Of a stretch of DNA of 51,169 nt, positions 27,566-36,021 are shown piece by piece. Position 1 is the stretch's first letter; every line of letters begins with the position of its first letter. Source of the stretch: Candidatus Brocadiaceae bacterium (GTDB lineage: Bacteria > Planctomycetota > Brocadiia > SM23-32); the NCBI GenBank assembly GCA_012728835.1, contig JAAYEJ010000008.1, positions 1-51,169 on the forward strand, given 5' to 3'. The notes beneath the pieces were generated by a model. That model ran no database searches and was not told where the DNA came from. It saw only the letters and a program-made list of their open reading frames with translations. Both the position numbers and the translations under genes were made by a program.

Positions 27566-28927
27566 ATGTCAGACGCCAACGCTGCGCCGCTCGTGCCGCC
27601 CCACGACCTGCAGGCCGAGATGGGCGTGCTCGGCTCGATGCTCCTGAGCCAGGACGCCGCCTACATCGCCCGCGAGCGCCTCGCCGAGGCCAGCTTCTAC
27701 AAGCTGGCCCACCAGGACGTCTTCCGGGCCATCCTGGCCCTGGCCGACAGCCACGGCGCGGTCGACCTCATCCTGCTCTGCGACGAACTCGAACGCGAGG
27801 GGCGCCTGGAAAAGGCCGGCGGACGCGACTACCTCCTGGAACTCATGGAGGCCGTGCCCACCAGCGCCAACGTCGAATACTACGTCGAGATCGTCCGGGA
27901 GAACGCCATCCGGCGCCTCCTGATCCAGACGGCCGGCGAGATCGAGAAACGCTCCTTCGTGCCCGCCGAAGCAGTCGACCACCTGCTGGACGAAGCCGAA
28001 AGCCAGATCCTGGCCGTGCGCAGCCAGAAGGACTCCGGGCAGGTCCGCAACGTCACCGACGTCCTGCAGAGCATCGTCGCCCGCCTGGAGGAGCTCCACC
28101 AGCACCCGGGCCAGTTGACCGGCCTGGCCAGCGGCTACTACGACCTGGACGACCTGACCGGCGGCTTCCAGCCCGGCGAGTTCATCGTCATCGCCGCACG
28201 CCCCAGCATGGGCAAGACCACCCTGACCCTGAACATCCTCCACCACGTCTGCGCCGTCCAGCGCCGCCCGGCCGCCCTCTACAGCCTGGAGATGCCCGCC
28301 GAGCAGATCGTCAGCAACTTCCTGTGCATCCACAACCGCATCGATTCGCACGACTTCCGCCGCGGCACGCTCAAGGACAAGGACTGGAAGGCCCTGGAGG
28401 ACTCCCTCGGCGACCTGAGCGAAATGCCCCTGTTCATCGACGACAGCCCGTCCCTGCGCATCCTCGACCTGCGGGCACGCGCCCGCCGCCTGGCGCATCG
28501 CCACCGGATCGAGCTGATCGCGGTCGACTACCTGCAGCTCCTCTCCGCCAACAAGGGCCATGAGAACCGGGCCACCGAGGTGGCCGAGATCAGCCAGGGC
28601 CTCAAGGCCCTGGCCCGCGAACTGCGCGTGCCACTGATCGCCGTGGCCCAGCTCAGCCGCCGCGTCGAGCAGGAACAGCGCCGGCCCCGCCTCAGCGACC
28701 TGCGCGAGAGCGGAGCCATCGAGCAGGACGCCGACGTGGTCCTGATGCTGCACAGACCGCAGGAGGCCGGCGAGGAGATCGACGACGTCGCCGGCAACGA
28801 GGCCGACCTGATCATCGGCAAACAGCGCAACGGACCCATCGGGCAGGCCCGCCTGATCTTCCAGAAACGCTTCCTCCGGTTCGAGTCGCGCGCCACAAGC
28901 GCCGCTCCGTCCACCGTTCCCTACTGA
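27566..28927 (+). CDS. dnaB: Replicative DNA helicase DnaB
   Basis: 453 residues. Hexameric 5'-3' helicase of the replication fork. N-terminal helical domain (PPHDLQAEMGVLGSMLL to about residue 115), linker helix, RecA-type domain with Walker A ARPSMGKTTL, LEMPAEQ, Walker B LIAVDYLQLL, and the LRESGAIEQDADVVLMLHR block. GAGGTG precedes the ATG. The rplI-dnaB order is widely conserved. No intein interrupts the motor domain. Confidence 0.97.
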   Translation: MSDANAAPLVPPHDLQAEMGVLGSMLLSQDAAYIARERLAEASFYKLAHQDVFRAILALADSHGAVDLILLCDELEREGRLEKAGGRDYLLELMEAVPTSANVEYYVEIVRENAIRRLLIQTAGEIEKRSFVPAEAVDHLLDEAESQILAVRSQKDSGQVRNVTDVLQSIVARLEELHQHPGQLTGLASGYYDLDDLTGGFQPGEFIVIAARPSMGKTTLTLNILHHVCAVQRRPAALYSLEMPAEQIVSNFLCIHNRIDSHDFRRGTLKDKDWKALEDSLGDLSEMPLFIDDSPSLRILDLRARARRLAHRHRIELIAVDYLQLLSANKGHENRATEVAEISQGLKALARELRVPLIAVAQLSRRVEQEQRRPRLSDLRESGAIEQDADVVLMLHRPQEAGEEIDDVAGNEADLIIGKQRNGPIGQARLIFQKRFLRFESRATSAAPSTVPY

Positions 28928-28938
28928 GTGACGAGTTG

Positions 28939-31308
28939 ATGAACTCGACCCCAAGGACGGCCGTCCGGACCCTGGCAGTCATCCTCCTGGGTGCGGCGAC
29001 CCTCTGTGTCCCCGCCCTCGCCGCACAGGCCGAGCCCCCGCCCCTGCGGCGCCTGACCGTGCAGGGGAACGTGCTGCTGACGCGCGAACAGGTGCTGAAC
29101 GCGCTCGGCCTGCGCGAAGGCGACGCCTTCGACGCGCAGCGCGTGGAGGCCGCCGTGCGCCGCTTCAACGAGGCCGGCCTCCTGGGCACGGCCGGATTCC
29201 GCGTGGAGCCGTCCGAAGACGGCGTCGAGGTGGCCGTGAGCATCTCGGAGGCCCTCCGGCTGACGGCCGTGCGGTTCTCCGGCAACGAACGCTTCTCGGG
29301 CCAGCGCCTGCAGGAACTCTCCGGCTTGAGCCCGGGCTCCGTTCTGCGCGCCATCGACCTGGATGCCGCACGGCGACGCATCGTCGGCGCCTATCGGGAC
29401 GAGGGCTACCCCGGCGTGAGCGTCGAGGGCCGCGTGCTGGCGGCCACCGAGCACGCCCGCGTCGTGGCCTTCCAGATCCAGGAAGGCACCCGCTCCTGGG
29501 TGGCCCGCATCGAGTTCGAGGGGAACGAACAGGTGGCGTCCGACGAACTCCGCAAGACCCTCGAGAGCGGCACGCGCCGCTGGCCGAGCTGGATCTGGCC
29601 CGGGTGGTTCGACGAGACGACGTTCCGCGCCGACCTGATCGCCCTGGAACACGCCTGCCGCAACCGCGGCTACCTGGACGCGCGCCTGGACGGCGACCTG
29701 GAGCCCGGCGAGGAGCCCGGCAGCGTCGTGCTGCGCATCAAGGTCTCCGAAGGCCCGCTCTACACCATCCGGGAGGTCACCTTCGAGGGAAACACGCTCT
29801 TCCGCGACGACGAACTCCTGGCCGCCATCCCCACCCTGCCCGGAGAACCATACCGGCCCGACGACGTCGACAATGCCCTGCAGACCATCTCCGACCTCTA
29901 CGCCGACCAGGGCTACTGGGACGTCACCGAGGCCAGGGGCAACCTGGAGGTGCAGGACGTCCTGGCCGAGACCGGCACCGACGTCTCCATGCGCTACCGC
30001 ATCCGCGAGGGCGAGCCGGTGGCCATCGGCCAGATCCACGTGCACGGCCTCACGAAGACGAACGAGATGGTCGTGCGCCGGAACCTGACCTTCTACCCCG
30101 GGGAACGCGCCGCCCGCCGGAAGCTGATCGAGAGCGAGCGCATGCTCCTGAACTCCGGCTACTTCGACTTCGCCGCGCCCCGCCCCGTGGAGATCACCCT
30201 CGAGCCCTCCGAAGGCGCCCTCCGCGACGCCGTCGTGCGCGTGCAGGAAGGCCCCACCGGCCGCCTGATGCTGACCGGCGGCGTCGGCAGCGAGACCGGC
30301 CTGATGGCCGGCGTGGCCATCGAGGAGAACAACTTCGACCTCTGGAACTGGCCCTCCAGTTGGGACGACTTCTGGCACGGCAACGCCCTGCGCGGCGCCG
30401 GCCACCGCCTGTCCATCTCGCTGAACACCGGCACCAGGCGCTCCTACTACGCCGTCACCTTCGAGAACCCCGCCCTCTGGAACTCCGAATACAGCTTCGG
30501 CACGAGCCTCTACTCGCGCGGAATCGCCCGCAACGACTTCGACGAAACCCGCACCGGACTCAGCCTCACCTTCGGCCATCGGCTGACCAGGTACACGCAC
30601 CGAAGCGTCACGGTCGGATACGAGTCCATCGACCTGGACGACCTCACCAACCCGGCGCCCCGCGAACTGCGCCGCGAACGCGGCCGCCACGGCAAACCCT
30701 ACATCCGCGCCGATGCCTCGGTGGACCGCCGCGACAACCGCTTCCTGCCCTCCGAAGGCCACTACCTGGGCGGAAGCGTCGAACTGGCCCTGGGCGACGT
30801 CGGCGCCGTCACCGCCCGCCTGCAGGGCGAGCAGTACCGGACGATCCACCAGCGGCGCGGGCGCCACCGGCACGTCGTCGGCGTGCGCGGGCAACTGGCC
30901 ACGATCCTCGGCGACGCCCCCATCTACGAGCGCCTCTACGCCGGCGGGTTCAGCAGCCTGCGCGGCTTCGCCTTCGAAGGCGTCTCGCCGTCCCACGACC
31001 CCACCGACGTCCTGGTCGGCGGCAAGTCCATGGCGGTCGGCTCGCTGGAGTACAGCATGCCGCTCACCGAGAGCGACGCCCTGCGCCTGGTCACCTTCTG
31101 CGATGCCGGCACCGTGCAGCCCAACAGCACCGGCGCCATCCTCCCGTTCCGCGACCTGCGCATGTCGGTCGGCACCGGCCTCCGGTGGCAGGTGCCCGCG
31201 CTGGGACCGGCCGCGCTGGAACTCGACTTCGCCCTGCCGGTCATGAAGGAGTCCGACGACCGGACGCAGTACTTCCATTTCTCGCTGGCCGCCCAGCGGC
31301 GGTTCTGA
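28939..31308 (+). CDS. bamA: Outer-membrane assembly factor BamA
   Basis: 789 residues. Central channel of the Bam complex, which folds beta-barrel proteins into the outer membrane. N-terminal signal peptide (about 1-33, cleaved after ALAAQA), five POTRA repeats (about 34-440; each opens with a strand such as LTVQGN, VRFSGN, IEFEGN, VTFEGN, IHVHGL) and a 16-strand barrel (about 441-789) containing the lid-loop motif SSLRGFAFEG and ending in the C-terminal Phe (AAQRRF). It begins 11 bases after dnaB; a TTG one codon earlier (28936) is an alternative start. skp, lpxC/fabZ and lpxA follow, as in the classic envelope cluster. Confidence 0.95.
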   Translation: MNSTPRTAVRTLAVILLGAATLCVPALAAQAEPPPLRRLTVQGNVLLTREQVLNALGLREGDAFDAQRVEAAVRRFNEAGLLGTAGFRVEPSEDGVEVAVSISEALRLTAVRFSGNERFSGQRLQELSGLSPGSVLRAIDLDAARRRIVGAYRDEGYPGVSVEGRVLAATEHARVVAFQIQEGTRSWVARIEFEGNEQVASDELRKTLESGTRRWPSWIWPGWFDETTFRADLIALEHACRNRGYLDARLDGDLEPGEEPGSVVLRIKVSEGPLYTIREVTFEGNTLFRDDELLAAIPTLPGEPYRPDDVDNALQTISDLYADQGYWDVTEARGNLEVQDVLAETGTDVSMRYRIREGEPVAIGQIHVHGLTKTNEMVVRRNLTFYPGERAARRKLIESERMLLNSGYFDFAAPRPVEITLEPSEGALRDAVVRVQEGPTGRLMLTGGVGSETGLMAGVAIEENNFDLWNWPSSWDDFWHGNALRGAGHRLSISLNTGTRRSYYAVTFENPALWNSEYSFGTSLYSRGIARNDFDETRTGLSLTFGHRLTRYTHRSVTVGYESIDLDDLTNPAPRELRRERGRHGKPYIRADASVDRRDNRFLPSEGHYLGGSVELALGDVGAVTARLQGEQYRTIHQRRGRHRHVVGVRGQLATILGDAPIYERLYAGGFSSLRGFAFEGVSPSHDPTDVLVGGKSMAVGSLEYSMPLTESDALRLVTFCDAGTVQPNSTGAILPFRDLRMSVGTGLRWQVPALGPAALELDFALPVMKESDDRTQYFHFSLAAQRRF

Positions 31309-31363
31309 GGCGGCCGCCGCCCACTGCGCCGCTGCCCCGGGCGTCCGAGAGCCCGCTTGGCCG

Positions 31364-31392
31364 TTGCTCCGCACCGTGCATTGCGGTAGATT
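31364..31392 (+). promoter_or_regulatory. Possible internal promoter for skp-lpxC-lpxA
   Basis: TTGCTC (31364-31369), 17 bases, TAGATT (31387-31392), 40 bases before the Skp start. Would allow the lipid A genes to be expressed independently of the upstream ribosomal genes. Confidence 0.4.
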
Positions 31393-31432
31393 ATGGGGCG
31401 AGCCATCCGCCCCCGGGAGGACGCATCCCGCG

Positions 31433-32068
31433 ATGACACACACACAGGCGCTCAAGGCATGGGGCGCCGCCGTGCTCTGCGCAACCGCGGTCCTGTCCGT
31501 CGCGGTCGGCGGGGCACGCGGAGCCGACAGGGAAACGCCCGCCCCCGCCGCCGGCGGCATCCGGATCGCCGTGGTGGACATGGAGGGCGTGCTGCGCGGC
31601 TGCCGACAGTGGCGCGACAGCGCCGATGAGCGCATGCGCGCGCTCGAGCGCGTCCGCCGCACTCTGACGCAGCTCTCGCGCGAGGTCCAGGTGCTGCGCA
31701 ACGACTACGAGAACCTGCCCCCGGGCACGGACGAACGCGCGCGCAAGGGCGCCGAGGTCGACGCCGCACTTCGGAACCTGGAGCAACAGCGCTCGGAAGG
31801 CGAGATGGAGATGGCCCGGTTCCAGAACGAATCCGTGCGCGCCTTCTTCGCCGAACTCACGCGCGTCGTGTCCGAATACGCGCAGGAGCACGACGTCCAC
31901 CTGGTCCTGAAGAAGCAGGCCCTGGACCTGGCCGCGCCGGACTCCATGGAACAGAACCTGCAGATCGCCACGGCCGAGGTCCTCTACGCCGCCGGCGCGC
32001 TGGACATCACGCCGCAGATCGTCGAACGCCTGAACGCGGCCTATCTTGCACCCATCGAGGCGAAGTAG
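31433..32068 (+). CDS. Periplasmic chaperone OmpH/Skp family
   Basis: 211 residues. Signal peptide (about 1-30, cleaved after GGARGA), a first strand IRIAVVDMEGVLRG and then a long charged coiled coil (about 60-150), as in the tentacle helices of Skp, and a C-terminal strand/helix HLVLKKQALDLAAP near 170. Skp-type proteins hold unfolded outer-membrane proteins for BamA. Position directly behind bamA and ahead of lpxC supports the call. GGGAGG lies 12 bases before the ATG. Confidence 0.88.
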   Translation: MTHTQALKAWGAAVLCATAVLSVAVGGARGADRETPAPAAGGIRIAVVDMEGVLRGCRQWRDSADERMRALERVRRTLTQLSREVQVLRNDYENLPPGTDERARKGAEVDAALRNLEQQRSEGEMEMARFQNESVRAFFAELTRVVSEYAQEHDVHLVLKKQALDLAAPDSMEQNLQIATAEVLYAAGALDITPQIVERLNAAYLAPIEAK

Positions 32069-32069
32069 C

Positions 32070-33383
32070 GTGGCTCGCTTCCAGAGAACCATCGGCAAGG
32101 CCACCGAAGTCGCGGGCACGGCGACGTTCTCGGGACGCGCCGTCCGGGCGCGCCTTCTGCCGGCAGAGCCCGGGACCGGCTACCTGTTCCTGCGCACGGA
32201 CCTGCCCGACAGCCCCGTCGTGCCGGGCACGGCCGAGGCGGTGTCCGAGGGATTCCGCTGCACCACGCTGAACTGGAACGACGTGGAGGTCCAGGCCGTC
32301 GAGCACGTGCTGGCCGCCTGCGCCGGCCTTCGCATCGACAACCTGATCATCGAGCTGGACGGCCCCGAGCTGCCGGCCATGGGCGGCTGCGCGGCGGAGT
32401 TCGCACGGGTCCTCCAGGCCGCCGGCGCGGTGGAGCAGAACGACGAACGCCCCACACTGACCGTCACCGAGCCCCTCAGCGTGCACGAGGGCGAAGCCTC
32501 CATCGTGGCCATGCCGAACAGCGACCGGCTCTCGGCCAGCTACGTGCTGAACCTGGCCGACGGATACGGCCACACGCAGGCGTTCACGGCCGACATCAGC
32601 CCTGAGACGTTCCTGCGCGAGCTGGCCCCGGCCCGCACCTTCGGGCTCGAGGACGACTACCAGGAGTTCGAGAAGCTCTCGCTGGGCGGGGGCATCGACG
32701 ACGGCAACGCGTTCGTGCTCTGCCGCGGCGGCGCCGTGCGCACCCCCCTGTCGCGCCGGGACACACAGATGCGATTCCCGGAGGAAGCCGCCCGCCACAA
32801 GCTGGTCGACCTGCTGGGCGACCTGGCCCTGGCGGGGCTCGACCTGGAAGCCCGCGTGCTCGCCTTCCGCAGCGGCCACCGCCTCAACGCCCTGTTCGCC
32901 CAGCGCCTCCGGAGCCAGTTGGAGGGAGAGACGGCTCCGGCGCAGTACATGGACATCGGCGAGATCCGCCGCATCCTCCCCCACCGCTACCCCTTCCTGA
33001 TGGTGGACCGCGTCCTGCAGGTGGAGGGCGACAGCAAGGTGCTGGCCGTCAAGAACGTCTCGGTCAACGAACCGTTCTTCCAGGGCCACTATCCGAATCA
33101 GCCCATCATGCCGGGCGTCCTGCAGCTCGAAGCGCTGGCCCAGGCGGCCGGCGTGCTGTTCCTGCGCAGGCTCGAACACGCCAACAAGGTCCCCATGCTG
33201 GTGGGCCTCGACAGCGTGAAGCTGCGCCGCCCCGTACTGCCCGGCGACCAGCTCCAACTGGAAGCCGAGGCCCTGCGCTTCCGTTCCCGGCTCGCCATGG
33301 TCAGAGCGCGCGCCACGGTGAACGGGGAAGTAACGTGCGAAGCTGAAATGACCTTCATGCTCGCGGACGCCGACGCCATCTGA
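32070..33383 (+). CDS. lpxC/fabZ: Bifunctional UDP-3-O-acyl-N-acetylglucosamine deacetylase / 3-hydroxyacyl-ACP dehydratase (LpxC-FabZ fusion)
   Basis: 437 residues. LpxC part (about 1-295) makes the committed step of lipid A synthesis: catalytic Glu and zinc-ligand His in VEHVLAACAGLRIDN, ARTFGLEDD, LGGGIDDGNA, RHKLVDLLGDL with the other zinc ligands, and SGHRLNALF. FabZ part (about 300-437) dehydrates 3-hydroxyacyl-ACP: ILPHRYPFLMVDRV, catalytic His in FQGHYPNQPIMPGVLQ and Glu in LEALAQ. Such fusions are known from Bacteroidota and PVC bacteria. The motif usually read PxMDGSA is PAMGGCAAEF here, so a conserved Asp is replaced by Gly. GTG start at 32070, one base after the Skp stop codon, with GAGG at 10 bases. 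Confidence 0.95.
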   Translation: MARFQRTIGKATEVAGTATFSGRAVRARLLPAEPGTGYLFLRTDLPDSPVVPGTAEAVSEGFRCTTLNWNDVEVQAVEHVLAACAGLRIDNLIIELDGPELPAMGGCAAEFARVLQAAGAVEQNDERPTLTVTEPLSVHEGEASIVAMPNSDRLSASYVLNLADGYGHTQAFTADISPETFLRELAPARTFGLEDDYQEFEKLSLGGGIDDGNAFVLCRGGAVRTPLSRRDTQMRFPEEAARHKLVDLLGDLALAGLDLEARVLAFRSGHRLNALFAQRLRSQLEGETAPAQYMDIGEIRRILPHRYPFLMVDRVLQVEGDSKVLAVKNVSVNEPFFQGHYPNQPIMPGVLQLEALAQAAGVLFLRRLEHANKVPMLVGLDSVKLRRPVLPGDQLQLEAEALRFRSRLAMVRARATVNGEVTCEAEMTFMLADADAI

Positions 33384-33425
33384 AAGCCGGCGCATCCGCG
33401 GACCTCACCAGACAACCAGAACACC

Positions 33426-34259
33426 ATGAAGATACATCCATCCGCCGTGGTCGAGAGCGGTGCCCGGATCGGGAGCGGCGTCGAGATCGGCCCCCATGCA
33501 TACGTCGGCCCCCACGTCGCCATCGGGAATGACTGCACGATCGGGCACGGCTGCCATCTCTCGGGCCGCGTCACGATGGGCTGCAACAACATCCTCGGGC
33601 CCCACGTCGTCGTCGGCACGCCGCCGCAGGACCTGAAGCACCACGGCAATTCCACCGAGATACTCATCGGCGACGACAACGTGATCCGCGAATTCGCCAC
33701 CATCAACACCGGCTCCTCGACCGGCAGCGGCGTCACGCGCATCGGCCACCGCAACTACCTGATGATCTTCTCGCACGTCGGCCATGACTGCGTCGTCGAG
33801 GACGAGACCATCCTGGTCAACGGCGTCCTGCTGGGCGGCCACTGCCACGTGGAGTCGGGCGCGAAGCTCATGGGCGGGGCCGCACTGAACCCGTTCGTCA
33901 CCGTCGGCACGCAGGCCTACGTCGGCGGCCTCAGCCGCATCGTCCACGACGTGCCGCCGTACATGATCGTCGAGGGCAACCCCGCGCGCGTGCGCGGCGT
34001 CAACGAAGTCGGCCTGCAGCGCTCCGGCTACGACCGCCAGGTCATCGAGGAACTCTGGGGCGCCTACAAGGCCATCTACAGGACGCGCGAACTGAACCGC
34101 TCGCCCATCTACGAGATGCTCCAGGCCCGGCCGGGCGTCCACGCCGAAACGGTGAACCTGGTGGAGTTCCTGCGACGCTCCCAGAAGGGCGTGCACGGAC
34201 GCTACCTGGAAAGCCTGCGCGCGAACGCCCGCCGACCGTCCGAGCAGAACGGCGCATGA
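33426..34259 (+). CDS. lpxA: Acyl-ACP--UDP-N-acetylglucosamine O-acyltransferase
   Basis: 277 residues. First enzyme of lipid A synthesis. N-terminal left-handed beta-helix of hexapeptide repeats (about 1-190; repeating [IV]G..[ACV]), catalytic His in the FSHVGHDCVV segment, GNPARVRGVNEVGLQRSG, then a helical C-terminal domain (about 195-265). It follows lpxC/fabZ after 42 bases; because fabZ is fused, lpxC and lpxA are direct neighbours. lpxB and lpxD are not in the window. Confidence 0.96.
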   Translation: MKIHPSAVVESGARIGSGVEIGPHAYVGPHVAIGNDCTIGHGCHLSGRVTMGCNNILGPHVVVGTPPQDLKHHGNSTEILIGDDNVIREFATINTGSSTGSGVTRIGHRNYLMIFSHVGHDCVVEDETILVNGVLLGGHCHVESGAKLMGGAALNPFVTVGTQAYVGGLSRIVHDVPPYMIVEGNPARVRGVNEVGLQRSGYDRQVIEELWGAYKAIYRTRELNRSPIYEMLQARPGVHAETVNLVEFLRRSQKGVHGRYLESLRANARRPSEQNGA

Positions 34260-34273
34260 GAAGGGGAGAGACC

Positions 34274-34993
34274 ATGGAGCGCTCTTCGAACCGCACGGGC
34301 GCACTGCGCATCGCCGTCTTCGGTCTGGGCCGCTTCGGCTTCGATTTCGCCGTGCGGCTGGCCCAGCTCGGCGCCGAAGTCCTCGCCGTCGACTCCGACT
34401 CCGAACGCGTGCAGGAGATCGACCAGCGCGTCTCGCGTGCCGTCGCGCTCGACGCCACCAACGAGTTCGCCATGCGCAGGATCAGCGCCGGCGACATCGA
34501 CCTCGCCTGCGTCTGCATCGGCCGCAACATCGAGGCCAGCCTGCTGGTCACCGCCGTCCTGCAGCGCCTCGGCGTCAAGGACATCTGGGTGCGCGCCATC
34601 GACCAGACCCAGGCCCAGATACTCGAGGCCATGGGCATCACGCGCATCATCAGCCTGGAGCGCGAAATGGCCCGCCAGGTCGCCCAGCAGATCGCCATGC
34701 CCGGCATGCAGATCATCGCCCCCATCACCACCGATCACTCCCTGGCGGAGGTGAAGGCCCGCGCGGAGTTCGCCGGCAAGACCCTCCAGCAGCTCGACCT
34801 GCGCAACCGCTTCGGCCTGAACGTCGTCGCCATCAAGTCCCGAGAGGTCGCCACCGGCCCCGACGGCCCCGAGAAGGTCGAGATCCGCGTCAACGATCTG
34901 CCCCACGCCGACGACGTGATCCGCGAAGGCGACGTGCTGGTGGTCATCGGCTCCGACGAGAAGATCGCCGAACTCCAGGCCGACTTCATGTGA
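34274..34993 (+). CDS. TrkA/KtrA-type K+ channel regulatory protein
   Basis: 239 residues. RCK_N (TrkA-N) Rossmann domain, residues ~10-135, with GLGRFGFDFA and the acidic VDSD that holds the adenosine ribose, then an RCK_C (TrkA-C) domain (~150-237, starting SLAEVKARAEFAGKTLQQLDLR). These cytosolic subunits bind NAD(H)/ATP and gate Trk/Ktr potassium channels; the channel gene is not next door. Start at ATG 34274 with AAGGGGAG; an in-frame ATG at 34256 overlaps the lpxA stop. Last gene of the plus-strand run. Confidence 0.92.
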   Translation: MERSSNRTGALRIAVFGLGRFGFDFAVRLAQLGAEVLAVDSDSERVQEIDQRVSRAVALDATNEFAMRRISAGDIDLACVCIGRNIEASLLVTAVLQRLGVKDIWVRAIDQTQAQILEAMGITRIISLEREMARQVAQQIAMPGMQIIAPITTDHSLAEVKARAEFAGKTLQQLDLRNRFGLNVVAIKSREVATGPDGPEKVEIRVNDLPHADDVIREGDVLVVIGSDEKIAELQADFM

Positions 34994-35015
34994 GCGGCGC
35001 GCACGCGGCGCAACC

Positions 35016-36011
35016 TCACCGCGCGCCCTGCCCCCCGTAGCCCTCCGGATGCGTGCTGTGCCAGCGCCAGGCCGTGCCGACGATCGCCTCCAGCGACGCC
35101 AGCCGCGGCGACCAGCCCAGTTCCCGCCGGATCCGCTCCGACGAACCGACCAGCACGGGCGCGTCGCCCGGCCGGCGCGGCTCCTCGCGCACCGGGACGT
35201 CCGCGCCGCTCACGGCCTTGACCGCCTCGATCACCTCGCGCACCGAATGGCCCCGGCCGGTGCTCAGGTTGTAGGCGGCCCGCGGCCGCTCGTCCAGGCC
35301 CTCCATCGCCAGCACGTGCGCCGTCGCCAGGTCCTCCACGTGCACGTAGTCGCGGATGCACGTACCGTCGGGCGTCGGGTAGTCCGTGCCGTAGATGGCC
35401 ACGCCGTCGCGCCGCCCCAGCGCGGCCTGGATCACCAGCGGGATCAGGTGCGTCTCCGGATCATGGTCCTCCCCGGTCAGCCCGTCGGAGGCCGCCCCGG
35501 CCGCGTTGAAGTAGCGCAGGCACGCCGAACGCAGCCCGTAAGCCTCCGCGTAGTCGGCCAGGATGCCCTCCACCGCCGCCTTCGTGCGCCCGTAGGGGCT
35601 GAGCGGACGGATGGGCTGGTCCTCGTCCACGGGCACGGTGTCCGGAACGCCGTACAGCGTGCACGAACTGGAGAAGACGAGGCGCTCCACGCCCGCCTCG
35701 CGCATGGCGCGCAGCAGCGCCAGCGAGTTCACCACGTTGTTGTAGTAGTACTTCTCCGGCTCGCGCACGGACTCGCCCACGTACGCGCTGGCCGCGAAGT
35801 GCATCACCGCCTCGGCGCCGCACTCCCGCAGCGTCCTGAGCACGCCGTCTGCGTCGCTCAGGTCGCCGCACACCGTCGGACACCCCTGCACGGCCGCGGC
35901 GTGCCCGACCGACAGGTTGTCGAGCACCGTCGGCTCGTGTCCGCACCGCACGAGTTCGCGCACCGCATGGCTGCCCACGTATCCCGCCCCGCCGGTCACA
36001 AGCACTCTCAT
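35016..36011 (-). CDS. galE: UDP-glucose 4-epimerase
   Basis: 331 residues, standard length. Extended short-chain dehydrogenase with NAD motif TGGAGYVGSH at the N-terminus, Ser/Cys segment FSSSCTLYGVPDTVPVDE, catalytic YGRTK, RYFNAAGA and IRDYVHVEDLA. Interconverts UDP-glucose and UDP-galactose (or the N-acetyl forms). Last gene of the minus-strand polysaccharide locus, 10 bases after the neighbouring glycosyltransferase, and convergent with the K+ regulator gene (22-base gap). Confidence 0.95.
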   Translation of the reverse strand: MRVLVTGGAGYVGSHAVRELVRCGHEPTVLDNLSVGHAAAVQGCPTVCGDLSDADGVLRTLRECGAEAVMHFAASAYVGESVREPEKYYYNNVVNSLALLRAMREAGVERLVFSSSCTLYGVPDTVPVDEDQPIRPLSPYGRTKAAVEGILADYAEAYGLRSACLRYFNAAGAASDGLTGEDHDPETHLIPLVIQAALGRRDGVAIYGTDYPTPDGTCIRDYVHVEDLATAHVLAMEGLDERPRAAYNLSTGRGHSVREVIEAVKAVSGADVPVREEPRRPGDAPVLVGSSERIRRELGWSPRLASLEAIVGTAWRWHSTHPEGYGGQGAR

Positions 36012-36021
36012 CGGCTCTCGC

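Noticed and set aside
28921-31701. 926-codon minus-strand frame opposite bamA
   Set aside because: Longest frame in the window, but bamA on the other strand has every expected domain; the antisense product has low-complexity composition and no motif.
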